A program made the translations under genes and the position numbers. Source: Lolium rigidum (lineage: Eukaryota; Streptophyta; Magnoliopsida; Poales; Poaceae). Taken from it: a DNA stretch of 64,000 bases. Numbering within the stretch: position 1 is the first letter of the stretch; each line of letters opens with the position of its first letter. The notes under the pieces were generated by a model. The model did not search any database. It was not told where the DNA came from and saw only the letters and a program-made list of their open reading frames with translations. Shown here piece after piece: positions 1 to 12,487 of the stretch. The stretch lies in the NCBI RefSeq assembly GCF_022539505.1, contig NC_061510.1, positions 273,553,687 through 273,617,686 of the forward strand, written 5' to 3'.

Positions 1-137
1 TATTCTCATAGGTCCGATGAGAACGCCCTACGATATTACTTAAGTATCATTACAACTCAAACTTAATAGACATGACGAGCTCATTAACTTATTTAGGCCA
101 GTCACTACGTTGCTCGGCTCCGAGATGTCTAGGGTAA

Positions 138-658
138 TGTAACATCCCAAGAGTAATACATAGACCCTTTTGTACCTTTCTTGCATTTTGTTCATGCCAT
201 CATGTTGCATTCATGCATATCACCACTTTGGTTTTACTAAATTGCATTTTCCTTTGGTTTTTCTTTGTTGCTTGTTGTTTCCTCCTTCTTCTTCTTTTCA
301 AGGGGGGGCGTTTGTAACATCCCAAGAGTAATACATAGACCCTTTAGTACCTTTCTTGCATTTTGTTCATGCCATCATGTTGCATTCATGCATATCACCA
401 CTTTGGTTTTACTAAATTGCATTTGCCTTTGGTTTTTCTTTGTTGCTTGTTGTTTCCTCCTTCTTCTTCTTGGTTCATCCCCTCCTCTTGTGATGTTCCA
501 AGAAGAAGGAGGAGGAAACAACAAGCAACAAAGAAAAACCAAAGGCAAATGCAATTTAGTAAAACCAAAGTGGTGATATGCATGAATGCAACATGATGGC
601 ATGAACAAAATGCAAGAAAGGTACAAAAGGGTCTATGTATTACTCTTGGGATGTTACA
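138..658. mobile_element. Fold-back element: direct copy plus long inverted repeat
   Basis: A unit of about 160 bp beginning TGTAACATCCC occurs at 138-298, again in the same direction at 313-473, and in reverse complement at 498-658, so 313-658 forms a near-perfect hairpin with a loop of roughly 24 bases. The ends are TG...CA and the whole block is flanked by GGTAA at 133-137 and 659-663, a 5-bp target-site duplication. A 5-bp duplication with TG/CA ends is typical of LTR-type integrase. I see no protein in it; the overlapping short frames on both strands are artefacts of the palindrome. Confidence 0.75.
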
Positions 659-663
659 GGTAA

Positions 664-1798
664 GACTCTACTCCTCCGCCTCTGTATCGTCGACTCCGTA
701 GACTATCCCATAGTCTACGCCTTCAACTCCTCCTGAAAGGTCTGGCTCTTCATAGAACACCTCGTAGTCGCCTTCTGGTGCTCTGGTGTATGCCTCCTCT
801 TCATGATCACAGTCTAGCAAGGGTGTCGAAAGAAAGTGAGTACAGAGGTACTCAGCAAGTTCAAAAGAGAAAAGGTGTTTGATGCACTAGCTACGACCAT
901 TGATCAAAAAATCTCAGGTCAATGCATGTTTCGCATACATTTCTTCAAAAGGTTTATTTTATTTTGAAAACTATGCTTGCTAGTCTTCACAGGTTGACCA
1001 GAACTTCACGGAGTTCCTTTCCTGCCGCGTTCGTAGTTCCCTTCCCGGAACAGGGAGTGACAAGCCACAATATGATACACTTTGCAGAGGTGCATTACTT
1101 TTCCCATAAGAGAACTTATCCTTGATGCCAACTGGGCGTACCTAGCCGTCCACACTTCCTTGGTGTGAGGCCCAGTATAAGAACCCAACCAATCACTGCC
1201 TTCTCCGCGACCCTACATACCCACCCTTTTGTCCATCCGCACGTCCCCGGTAGACTTCTTCCGATCATACGGTTTTACCCACGATGTGCTACGAACAATC
1301 CATCATAGACGGTAGAGAGTTCTCATCCACAAGGATAAGGATTTTAAAGGATTTCCCAATCTACTGCAGTGTTCTCACAACACCCAACCAGGCTCTATCA
1401 AGTCCGTTGATATGCAGAAAGAAAAAGATACAGCTGACTTTCCCAGAGCCATTATAGATCTCACGGTTAACATGATATGTATGGCGCTAGAATCACTAGA
1501 CGGCATTGGTGATTAGTCCTAGATGAGTAGAACCCTTGCAATGGAACATCCACCATCAACATATATCTTGGTTCCATTGCCCACCATATAGTCATATTCA
1601 TAATTGGAAAAGTAACATTTTATTTTCAGTGCAGGAATGATAAGTATATTGCTTTGCCAGTAAATTGATAGAAATTAATCAATATGACATGAGGAGGAGT
1701 GAACTTGCCTAAAGACTGCGAGATAGTGCAGTTCGAAGGTTTGGATGGAACCTAGACCTCGGGTTCTGAAAAGAAGCATCCTTGTCCGATAAGGACAA
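664..1798. other. Retroelement-derived non-coding DNA, no gene seen
   Basis: No frame here has a recognisable domain. The text resembles the non-coding internal stretch that lies upstream of the 3' LTR in large grass gypsy elements. It abuts the probable long LTR that starts near 1799. Removing the fold-back element rejoins this stretch to bases 1-132. Confidence 0.35.
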
Positions 1799-4153
1799 TG
1801 TTATAAAATCCAAATGATACATGCAAGAGTGATTTATTTTTATGTTGAATCCCTTTCCCGGATTTTTATTAAGATTTGTGTATTTAAATCTTTATTTAAA
1901 TATTTATGCCTTAGGCAGTAATTTATAATCTTTAAATATTATTTTAATATGGTTTTCATTAAAAGGAAAAGATTTTGGAGTAATATAATTTTCCTTTGGA
2001 AAATATTTATTTCAAATAAAAGAATTTGAAATAATAGAATTTTCCCTTTTTGAAATATTTATTTCAAAAGAAAGGATTTGGAATATTGGAATATTTCCTT
2101 TTTGGAAAATATTTGTTTTCAATGAAAAGATTTGGAATAATAGAGTTTTATTTTAAAAATATTTGATTAAAAAATATTTTAAATTCATTTGTAATTTTCC
2201 TTGATTTTTATATCAAAGGAAAATTTAAAATCTTAAATTCCAAGTTTGGAATTCATTTCAAAATTTCCAAAATTTGAACTTGTGTTTTTTATTTCTTTTC
2301 TTCTTTTATTTTGATTGAGAATTAATTTTCATGTATTATTCCAATTTTTTCTGGAATTTTTGGAGGTATTCATAATTTATTTGGAAATCTTTCAAAGTGT
2401 AAGGATTATCTGAATTGTGAAAAGACAAAACTGCCCTTGGGCCCATCTGCCAGGTCAACCCACTTGGTTGAACCGAATCGGCCCAGGTCGGTCAGCCCAC
2501 CGGCCTCATTCCCCTCCTCACTCACACCGTATGAACCCTAACCCTAATCTTCTGGCGACTCCTGTGGCGATGGCGTCGCCACCACGGTCGCCGCCACTCT
2601 CCGTCTGACTCCGACGGTTCTGGGGCTTGCCACTGGTCGCGTTCGACGCAGCGCACGATGGCACATCTTTCTATCCGCGTCGATCTAAAGATCCTCTCCT
2701 CTCCTACCCATGCGTAAGCTCTACCGTGCCTAGGGTTTACGAGTTCATCAACGATCTACGTCGATTTGGGCTCTCGGACTTGCTGGTGTTGTTCGCCGCC
2801 CTCTCTGGTGGTGGTGCGTGGCTGGCACTGGCCTGGCCACGGTTTCGCACCACCATGGCTGGCCTGTGCCACCGTGCTGCCATGGACACTGCCATGAACG
2901 CCTCTAGGTACTACTGTTATCCCCTCTTCTCCTCTCTCTACTCCATCTACTCCATGTACCTGAGCTTTGGCTACTGGTTCATCTGTTGCTTGTGCTGCTG
3001 CTGCCTGTTGCGCATGCTGTGCTATGTTGTTGCCACTCCTAATCCTACTGCTGCTATGCTCATGCTTGTCTAGGCCTACTGCTTCTATGCTCATGCTTGT
3101 TTAAGCCTACCGGATTGTTGTGCTAGCCTTGTTCTACTTGCTCATGCTCATGTGCTTGCTTAAATGCTTATGGGTTGCCTTCTTTGTTAGCAGTGGCTAA
3201 CAACCTGATGCTTGTGGTGATAGTGGTGCTCTCATGTGGCCTGTACTTGATCCAAATGATCCATTTGGACCACTCTATGCTAGTGGCTAGGTTACTGGTT
3301 CCATGCTTGGATGATTTTGATGCTTGCCTAAGCTATTGCAATTGTCTTAGCTTTCTCTAGCTGCTTACCATGTGCTGGTGAGCTGCTGTTTCCCTCCATA
3401 GCACATTGATCATGAATCAATGGCTAGGATGCCTTTGGTTATCCTACTGGTTGCCTCACTGTGTTGTTGTTGCTTATTTAGCAATGCATTATCTTGTATT
3501 CATGCACTGTTTAATTATATGTATATGAACTGCTTATGCAGTATTGATTATATGCATGGATTTGTGTTATATGATATCTCCAAGATCAATTGGAAGATAC
3601 AAATGGTCTGAACCCCTCCTGGGTAGTGATGACTCATGGCTTATGGTTGTTGGATGGCTTGTGGTTGATGTGACCAGAGTAGCTCTAGCTACTGCTTAGG
3701 TTGCTCTCAGTTTTGGATCAATATTTGTTGGCTAAGCTCATTATAGTTTGCACAGTAGGGTATCATATTCATATGAATGGCACTGTGACTTGTTTGTGAA
3801 GAAAATACATATAAACTGATGGTTTAATTGGCTAGGATAGCTAGGTGCTCTCTGTAGCTCCTAGTAACTATGTACTACTCTACTGGTTTTCTATTTGTGC
3901 ATCTATAATCATCTATTTGCACATCAATAGCCTCTGGATAGTATATAGATCTAGTTGCTCTCTTTCTGCCAGCACCTCTTGGTCAAACCAAGTGATGTTA
4001 ACCCTGTCATGAGCGTCTGCTCATGCATCTATTGTGTGATCATGCTAAGAGATGGATTAGATCCACTAGATCCACTCCAGGTACAAGTTACACCTTGCTC
4101 CAGCTCCTAGATGGTCATTTTTGGTTGTTGTTGAGCTTTGCTTGATGGATTTA

Positions 4154-5741
4154 TGATACGTCTCAAACGTATCTATAATTTCTTATGTTCCATGCTAGTT
4201 TTATGACAGTACTCACATGTTTTATATACACTTTACATCATTTTGATGCATTTTCTGGTACTAACCTATTAACAAGATGCCGAAGCGCTAGTTCCTGTTT
4301 TCTGCTGTTTTTGGTTTCAGAAATCCTACACAGGAAATATTCTCGGAATTGGACGAAACAAAAGCCCACGGTCTTATTTTCCACGGAGCCTTCCAGAACA
4401 CCGAAGAGGAGACGAAGAGGGGCCACGAGGCGTCCACCCCGCAAGGCTGCGCGGTGGGGCCCCTGGCCGCGCCGGCCTATGGGGTGGGCCTCTCGGGCGC
4501 CCCCCGACTCTGCCCCTTCGCCTATTTATTCCTTCCGCCGCGAAAACCCTAGTACCGAGAGCCACGATACGAGAAAAGTTACTGAGACGCCGCCGCCGTC
4601 AACCCTACCTCGGGCGGTTCTGAAGATCGCCTCCGGCACTCTGCCGGAGAGGGGAATCATCACCGGAGGGCTCTACATCACCATGCCCGCCTCCGGACTG
4701 ATGCGTGAGTAGTTCATCCTTGGACTATGGGTCCATAGCAGTAGCTAGATGGTTGTCTTCTCCTCTTGTGCTATCATGTTTAGATCTTGTGAGCTGCCTA
4801 TCATGATCAAGATCATCTATTTGTAATGCTACATGTTGCGTTTGTTGGGATCCGATGAATATGGAATACTATGTCAAGTTGATTATCGATCTATCATATA
4901 TGTGTTATTTATGTTCTTGCATGCCCTCCGTTGCTAGTAGAGGCTCTGGCCAAGTTGATACTTGTGAATCCAAGAGGGAGTATTTATGCTCGATAGTGGG
5001 GTCATGCCTCCATTGAATCTGGGACAGGTGACGGAAAGTTCTAAGGTTATGGATGTGCTGTTGCCACTAGGGATAAAACATCAATGCTTTGTCTAAGGAT
5101 ATTTGTATTGATTACATTACGCACGTACTTAATGCAATTGTCTCATTGTTTGCAACTTAATACTCGGAAGGGGTGCGGATGCTAACCCGAAGGTGGACTT
5201 TTAGGCATAGATGCATGCTGGATAGCGGTCTATGTTCTTTGTCGTAATGCCCTAAGTAAATCTCATAGTAGTCATCATGATATGTATGTGCATTGTTATG
5301 CCCTCTCTATTTATCAATTGCCCAACTGTAATTTGTTACCCAACATGCTATTTATCTTATTGGAGAGACACCACTAGTGAACTGTGGACCCCGGTCCATT
5401 CTTTTACATCTGAAATACAACCTACTTCTCTGTTGTTCTTTGCAAACAAACATCATTCTCCACACCATACGTTTAATCCTTTGTTTGCAGCAAGCCGGTG
5501 AGATTGACAACCTCACTGTTAAGTTGGGGCAAAGTATTTTGATTGTGTTGTGCAGGTTCCACGTTGGCGCCGGAATCCACGGTGTTGCGCCGCACTACAC
5601 TCCTTCACCAACAACCTTCACGTGGCCTTCATCTCCTACCGGTTCGATAACCTTGGTTTCTTACCGAGGGAAAACTTGTCGCTGTACGCATCACACCTTC
5701 CTCTTGGGGTTCCCAACGGACGTGTGCTTCACGCGTCATCA
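4154..5741 (+). repeat. 5' LTR of the gag-only gypsy element
   Basis: Starts TGATACGTCTCAAACG and ends TCATCA. It is nearly identical to the 3' LTR apart from scattered substitutions and small indels, pointing to a fairly recent but not brand-new insertion. The apparent open frames inside (4185-4712, 5277-5501) recur in the 3' LTR and are LTR sequence. Confidence 0.9.
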
Positions 5742-5752
5742 AGCATATTTTC

Positions 5753-5770
5753 TGGCGCCGTTGCCGGGGA
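5753..5770 (+). promoter_or_regulatory. Primer-binding site of the gypsy element
   Basis: TGGCGCCGTTGCCGGGGA lies 11 bases after the end of the 5' LTR, where a tRNA primer would anneal to start minus-strand synthesis. A similar string occurs near 52675 in the related element fragment. Confidence 0.6.
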
Positions 5771-5946
5771 GATCAAGACACGCTGCAAGGGGAGTCTCTC
5801 ACATCCAATCTCTTTACTTTGTTTATTATCTTGCTTTATTTTATTTTTCTATTTTGTTTGCTTTCTTTATATCAAAAACACACAAAAATTATTTACTTAT
5901 TTTACTTTATTTAATTCGGTTTTGCTTTGTTTTTACTATTGCTAAA

Positions 5947-6675
5947 ATGAGTAATCCCGAAGTTGAAGTTCGTTCTTTTAAGCAACAAGGGGGAGAAAGT
6001 TTTATAGATGCTTGGTATAGAATTAGTGATGCTCATCATAGGTGCACTAAGAAACACTCCACTATTATCCTCCTTAGGAACTTTTATGTTGGTATATCTA
6101 GCTGGAATAGGTATGTTCTTGATACTCTTTCGGGGGGTAATTTTCTAGGTACTCCTGCTTTAGAAGCTAGTTGCATCATTGAGAGTCTAGTTGGAATACC
6201 ACCTGTTAATGAAACTAAAATTGAAATCTCTCTTGAGGATATCATTAAAAAGTTGGAAGCCATAGAGAAAACTCTTCCAAGTGTTGAGACTAAATTGGGA
6301 ATATTACTTGATAATACTGATAAACTTGATAAATCTCTAGGAGGAATTAATGAAAGAATTGCTATCTTAGAAACTTGTGCTATCCATGATAATCAAACCC
6401 ATAGGATTGGTGAACTTGAAGAAGCTATGGGAACCTTGGGTTCAACTTTTTCTTCTCTTAAGTTTAAGGAGAAAGCTTATGTGGGTAAGGAGCAAAAGTT
6501 CATGTATGTCCCTAAGATGCCAAAGCCAAAGAATCATTATGAGCTTAAAATTGATAAAACCCTTAGTACCACTATGGGAAATTTAGATAATGGAGCATCT
6601 AAGGTACCATCTGCGACAAGTTGTGTTTTTAAGAAGAATTATGATGTTGATGCTTCTTCTCTTGATGTTACTTGA
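5947..6675 (+). CDS. Retrotransposon gag-like protein
   Basis: The frame is open for 242 residues from the ATG at 5947. The longer upstream frame reaches back into the LTR and is not meaningful. Residues 10-75 resemble the retrotransposon gag helical domain: a GESFIDAWYRI segment followed by LLRNFYVGIS and a LSGGNFLGTPALEA segment, the usual spacing in grass gypsy gag. Residues 95-175 form a charged, heptad-like region (LEDIIKKLEAIEK and following) likely to be a coiled coil. There is no CCHC zinc knuckle and no downstream pol. The product would be a capsid-type protein that could co-assemble with particles of an autonomous relative. A degenerate partner copy of this family lies at 52419-54999. 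Confidence 0.75.
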   Translation: MSNPEVEVRSFKQQGGESFIDAWYRISDAHHRCTKKHSTIILLRNFYVGISSWNRYVLDTLSGGNFLGTPALEASCIIESLVGIPPVNETKIEISLEDIIKKLEAIEKTLPSVETKLGILLDNTDKLDKSLGGINERIAILETCAIHDNQTHRIGELEEAMGTLGSTFSSLKFKEKAYVGKEQKFMYVPKMPKPKNHYELKIDKTLSTTMGNLDNGASKVPSATSCVFKKNYDVDASSLDVT

Positions 6676-8876
6676 TTTGCACTTTCTGCGCCTAGCTGAA
6701 AGGCGTTAAAGAAAAGCACTTCTTGGGAGATAACCCATGATGTTTTTATTTTGCTACTGTTTTGTTGTGTCTTGGAAGTTGTTATTACTGTAGCAACCTC
6801 TCCTTATCATGTTTATTTCTTTGTTGTGCCAAGTAAAGTCTTTGATAGTAAAGTTGATACTAGATTTGGATTCCTGCGCAGAAACAGATTTTTACCTGAC
6901 ACGAATTTGAGTAGATCTCTCTGTAGGAAACTCGTAAAATGCTGAAAAAAATCATGCGTGATCCTCAGATATGTACGCAACTTTCGTTCAATTTGAGCTT
7001 TTTCATCTGAGCCTGTTAAGTGCCTCGAATTTTTTTGTCTTTACGGACTGTTCTGTTTTGACAGATTCTGCCTTTTATTTCGCATTGCCTCTTTTACTGT
7101 GTTGAGTGGATTTCTTTGTTCCATTAACTTTCAGTAGCCTTGGGTAATGTCCAGAAGTGTTGGGAATGATTGTGTCCTCGCTGAACATGTGATTTTTTGA
7201 TTATGCACTAACCCTCTAATGAGATTGTTTTGAGTTTGTTGTGAAGGAAGTTTTCAAGGATCAAGAGAGGAGGATGATATGATAAGATCAAGAAGAGTGA
7301 AAATTCTAAGCTTGGGGATGCCCCCGTGGTTCATCCCTGCATATTTCAAGAAGACTCAAGGATCTAAGATTGGGGATGCCCAAGGCATCCCCTTCTTCAT
7401 CAACAACTTATCAGGTCACCTCTAGTGAAACTATATTTTTATTCCGTCACATCTTATGTTCTTTACTTGGAGCGTCTGTTTGTTTTTATTTTTGTTTATG
7501 TTTGAATAAAATCGGATCCTAGCATTCCTTATGTTGGAGAGAGACACGCTTCGCTTTTTCGTTTGAACACTTCTGTTTTTCGTTTTTAATATTCATGGCG
7601 AAAGCTGAAAGTCGCTTCATATATTGCTATTTGGTTGGAAACAGAAAATGCTTCATGTGGTAATTGGTATATTGTCTTGAATAATTTGATACTTGGCAAT
7701 TGTTTTGAGCTCTCAAGTAGATCATGTTTAAGCTTTTGCATCATGTAGTTTAAACCTATTAGTGGAGAACTACTGTAGAGCTTGTTGAAATTTGGTTTGC
7801 ACGATTGGTCTCTCTAAATTCTAGATATTTTCTGGTAAAAGTGTTTGAACAACAAGGAAGACAGTGTAGAGTCTTATAATGCTTTCAATATGTTCTTATG
7901 TAAGTTTTGCTGTACCGGTTCATACTTGTGTTTGCTTCAAACAACCTTGCTAGCCTAAGCCTTGTACTGAGAGGGATTACTTCTCGTGCATCCAAAATCT
8001 TGAGCCAAAACTTATGCCATTTGTGTCCACCATAACTACCTACTATGTGGTATTTTTCTGCCATTTCAAAGTAAATTGCTTGCATGCTACCTTTAAAAAT
8101 TTCATTCCTTGTCTTTGCAATACATAGCTCATGGAAAAGTAGCCTAAAAACTATTGTGGTAATGAATATGTCGCTTATGTATCTTAGTTCTTATAAGTTG
8201 CTTGTTGAGCGGTAACCATGTTTCGGGGACGCCATCAACTTTTTACACCTTTGTTGAATATCATGTGAGTTGCTATGCATGTTCGTCTTGTCCGAAGTAA
8301 GGGAGATTTCTCATGATTAAATGGTTTGAGTATGCATATTGTTAGAGAAGAACATTGGGCCGCCAACCAAAGCCATGTATCATGGTGGAAGTTTCAGCTT
8401 GGAAATTAATCCTCAAATCTCTTATGAGAATATTATCTGTTGTTGAATGCTTAAAGCATAAAAGAGGAGTCCATTATCTGTTTTCTATGTTGTCCCGGTA
8501 TGGATGTCCTCAAGTTGAGATCTATCAAAATTGAGAAATCAAATGCGATCAATCTCCTTGGACCTTTGTACAGGTGGCATAGAGGTACCCCTTTGTGACA
8601 CTTGGTCGAAACATATGTAATGCAATGATAATCCATGGAAGTCCGAGCTAATTAGGACAAGGTGCGGGCACTATTGGTATTTGATGCATGAGGCTTGCAA
8701 CTTATATGAGGTTTTATGCATAACACATATGAATTATTACTACCGTTGACAAAATTGTTTCCATGTTTTCAAAATAAAAAGCTCTAGCACATGAGCAATC
8801 TCTGCTTCCCTCTGCGAAGGGCCTTTCTTTTACTTTATGATGAGTCAGTTTACCTACTTCTTTCTATCTTAGAAGC

Positions 8877-9440
8877 AAACACTTGTGTCAACTGTGTGCA
8901 TTGATTCTTACATGTTTACTTATTGCACTTGTTATATTACTTTATGTTGACAACTATCCATGAGATATACATGTTACAAGTTGAAAGCAATTGCTGAAAC
9001 TTAATCATCCTTTGTGTTGCTTCAAAACCTTCTATTAAAAATCTATTGCTTTATGAGTTAACTCTTATGCAAGACTTGTTGATGCTTGTCTTGAAAGTAC
9101 TATTCATGAAAAGTTTTTGCTATATGATTCGGTTGTTTAGTCATTATCTTTTTGTTAGCAAAACACTTGTGTCAACTTTGTGCATTGATTCCTACATACT
9201 TGCTTATTTGCACTCATCATATTACTTTGTGTTGACAATTATCCATGAGATATACATGTTGAAGTTGAAAGAAACTGCTGAAACTTATATCTTCCTTCGT
9301 GTTGCTTCAAAACTTTCTAATAAGAATTTATTGCTTTATGAGTTAACTCCTATGCAAGTCTTATTGATGCTTGTCTTGAAAGTACTATTCATGAAAAGTC
9401 TTTGCTATATGATTCAGTTGTTTAGTCATTGTCTTTACCA
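8877..9440 (+). repeat. Two-copy tandem repeat in the gypsy internal region
   Basis: Units at about 8877-9163 and 9164-9440 repeat with a period near 284 bp; each starts with CACTTGTGTCAACT and contains a GAGATATACATG segment. The 173-codon frame at 9046-9567 spans them and has no recognised domain; I do not treat it as a gene. Confidence 0.7.
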
Positions 9441-9580
9441 TTGCTTCGAATCACTTCATTCATCTCATATGCTTTACAATAGTATTGATCAAGATTATGA
9501 TAGTAGCATGTCACTTCAGAAATTATCCTTGTTATCGTTTACCTACTCGAGGGCGAGTAGGAACTAAGCTTGGGGATGCT

Positions 9581-11178
9581 TGATACGTCTCAAACGTATC
9601 TATAATTTCTTATGTTCCATGCTAGTTTTATGACAATACTCACATGTTTTATATACACTTTACATCATTTTGATGCATTTTCCGGTACTAACCTATTAAC
9701 AAGATGCCGAAGCGCCGGTTCTCGTTTTCTGTTGTTTTTGGTTTCAGAAATCCTACACAGGAAATATTCTCGGAATTGGATGAAACAAAAGCCCACGGTC
9801 TTATTTTCCACGGAGCCTTCCAGAACACCGAAGAGGAGACGAAGAGGGGCCACAAGGCGGCCACCCCACAAGGCGGCGCGGTGGGGCCCCTGGCCGCGCC
9901 GGCCTATGGGGTGGGTCCCTCGGGCGCCCCCCGACTCTGCCCTTCGCCTATTTATTCCTTCCGTCGCGAAAACCCTAGTACCGAGAGCCACGATACGAGA
10001 AAAGTTACTGAGACGCCGCCGCCGTCAACCCTACCTCGGGGGGTTCTGAAGATCGCCTCCGGCACCCTGCCGGAGAGGGGAATCATCACCGGAGGGCTCT
10101 ACATCACCATGCCCGCCTCCGGACTGATGCGTGAGTAGTTCATCCTTGGACTATGGGTCCATGGCAGTAGCTAGATGGTTGTCTTCTCCTCTTGTGCTAT
10201 CATGTTTAGATCTTGTGAGCTACCTATCATGATCAAGATCATCTATTTGTAATGCTACATGTTGCGTTTGTTGGGATCCGATGAATATGGAATATTATGT
10301 CAAGTTGATTATCGATCTATCATATATGTGTTATTTATGTTCTTGCATGCTCTCCGTTGCTAGTAGAGGCTCGGCCAAGTTGATACTTGTGACTCCAAGA
10401 GGGAGTATTTATGCTCGATAGTGGGTTCATGCCTCCATTGAATGCGGGACGAGTGACGGAAAGTTCTAAGGTTATGGATGTGTTGTTGCCACTAGGGATA
10501 AAACATCAATGCTTTGTCTAAGGATATTTGTATTGATTACATTACGCACAGTACTTAATGCAATTGTCTGTTGTTTGCAACTTAATACTGGAAGGGGTGC
10601 GGATGCTAACCCGAAGGTGGACTTTTTAGGCATAGATGCATGCTGGATAGCGGTCTATGTTCTTTATCGTAATGCCCTAAGTAAATCTCATAGTAGTCAT
10701 CATGATATGTATGTGCATTGTTATGCCATCTCTATTTATCAATTTCCCAACTGTAATTTGTTCACCCAACATGCTATTTATCTTATTGGAGAGACACCAC
10801 TAGTGAATTGTGGACCTCGGTCCATTTTTTTACATCTGAAATACAACCTACTGCAATCATTGTTCTATGTTGTTCTTTGCAAACAAACATCATTCTCCAC
10901 ACCATACGTTTAATCCTTTGTTTACAGCAAGCCGGTGAGATTGACAACCTCACTGTTAAGTTGGGGCAAAGTATTTTGATTGTGTTGTGCGGGTTCCACG
11001 TTGGCGCCGGAATCCCTGGTGTTGCGCCGCACTACACTCCTTCACCAACAACCTTCACGTGGCCTTCATCTCCTACTGGTTCGATAACCTTGGTTTCTTA
11101 CTGAGGGAAAACTTGCTGCTGTACGCATCACACCTTCATCTTGGGGTTCCCAACGGACGTGTGCTTCACGCGTCATCA
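9581..11178 (+). repeat. 3' LTR of the gag-only gypsy element
   Basis: Starts TGATACGTCTCAAACG and ends TCATCA, followed by the ATTTA duplication at 11179-11183. Open frames inside it mirror those of the 5' LTR. Confidence 0.9.
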
Positions 11179-12169
11179 ATTTACTTGTTCTTCTCCTCCC
11201 AGATCCTGGTTGTCTTGCTTATGTTACCATGTCACTGGTTGATTTGGCTTTGGTTCGTTTGGAGAAACTGGATGGTTTCTAGGGTTTTGTTGTGTTCTTG
11301 AGTTAGAACATCTGTGAACTGCTACCGTTCCTTCTTTGTTGCTTGCTGATGGTGATATGGTCGATTTGGATGAAATCACCAGCTGTTTCTGCCTATTTGT
11401 AGTAGCTTGTGCTGCTGCCCTGGCTTGACACACATGCCTGTGCGTTGTTGATGACTGGGCTAGAGTGCCTGGCTGTTGAGCATGCAGTGAACCTTTGTGA
11501 GCTGTGTGTGTGCTTGAGGTTGAAACTTGAGCCCATCATTGGCTCCACCATGGTCTGGCTAATGCTTATCTCCCTTTAGCATGGTTTTTGGACACTGACT
11601 AGGGGCATTGCCACTTGTATTATCACATATCTGGTTAGTTTCTTTGTGTATTCAGGTTCAAGCTTCAATTAATCCAGGGACTAGAAGATCATTATTGATC
11701 AATATTTGTAATTTTCTTTTACTTCTTTTATTATATGACCAATTTTGTATATAAAAGATATTGTAAAGACAATGTATGTTTGTTTGTATGATCAATAAAG
11801 CTCAAGGTTTTCCTTTAAAGTTTTTATTATAATTTGAAATTCATTTGTGAATTATTTTGTGTAAGTGTGATATGGTTTTGAATTATGAATTCATAATTCA
11901 TTTATATATTGATTACTTATATACTTCTATGTTTGAATTCAAATTTGAAATGCTAATTCAAATTCTCTTCCAAAACCTTAATTTTAAAAAAGATCATGTC
12001 GAAGTTTATAACACTCACCTTGCTCTAACCCTAATAGCAACTAGAGAGAAACCTCGATCCCTCATAGGATTTATGCAATTAAGCGCGAAAATTTCCCCCA
12101 TTTTGCGATGAAATGCACATCCCATTTCCAAATATACCCCTCGTTTGCCCTAAATGTTGGGATATTACA

Positions 12170-12487
12170 CAGACGTCGCAGGCTCCCGTGCCTCTGTTAG
12201 ATCCACCAGTGGACCAACCACAATCGTTGCCTTCGACGGCATGTCGCCCTCCACCACCTTCGGCGGGGATCCGTCCCATGCGTGATGTCCTGAGACAAGG
12301 TGACACATGGGCACTCTCTTATTCTTAGGATGGGGCAATTCTTTTGCTTCCATTTTTGAAAAAAATAAAACCTCAAAGTCTTTCAAAGCTTAGTATTTTG
12401 AGAAACCATAATATCTTCAGAAATAGAGGAAAAACCTGAAGTAGAAACTTGATGCATTAGCGTGTGAGACCGAATGTATTTTTTATA
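12170..12487. other. Intergenic DNA, nothing recognised
   Basis: Short frames on both strands overlap and carry no known domain. It lies between the probable LTR and the Stowaway element upstream of the MOM1-like gene. Confidence 0.4.

Larger units (their letters stand above)
4154..11178 (+). mobile_element. Complete non-autonomous gypsy LTR retrotransposon (gag only)
   Basis: The 7025-bp element has two LTRs of about 1.59 kb (4154-5741 and 9581-11178), both starting TGATACGTC and ending TCATCA. ATTTA flanks it at 4149-4153 and 11179-11183. A primer-binding-site candidate, TGGCGCCGTTGCCGGGGA, begins at 5753, and a purine-rich tract (AAGCTTGGGGATGC) precedes the 3' LTR. The only coding region is a gag-like frame at 5947-6675. 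No protease, reverse transcriptase, RNase H or integrase is visible, so it must borrow pol functions. The LTR type belongs to the abundant Triticeae/Pooideae Sabrina/WHAM-like gypsy group. The family name is my recollection, not a search result. Confidence 0.9.
1799..12169 (+). repeat. Probable long gypsy-type LTR, split by a younger gypsy insertion
   Basis: Removing the insertion at 4154-11178 and one copy of its ATTTA duplication leaves about 3.3 kb running from 1799 to 12169. It starts TGTTATA and ends ATATTACA. It has an AT-rich first part, a promoter-like GC-rich middle around 2420-2900 with CCCTAACCCTAA, and an AATAAA-type signal near 11792, an order common in long grass LTRs. I found no matching target-site duplication and no second LTR, so the boundaries and the identity are inferred. 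Short frames inside it (for example at 2627-3073) show no known domain. Confidence 0.4.

Noticed and set aside
265..626. Four overlapping frames on both strands
   Set aside because: They are reverse images of each other created by the hairpin and have no protein features.
2534..2549. CCCTAACCCTAA-like telomere motif
   Set aside because: Only two short units within LTR-like text; such motifs are common in grass LTRs and leaders.
5377..5946. Upstream extension of the gag frame into the LTR
   Set aside because: It crosses the LTR end and primer site and is not conserved in style; the ATG at 5947 follows the leader.
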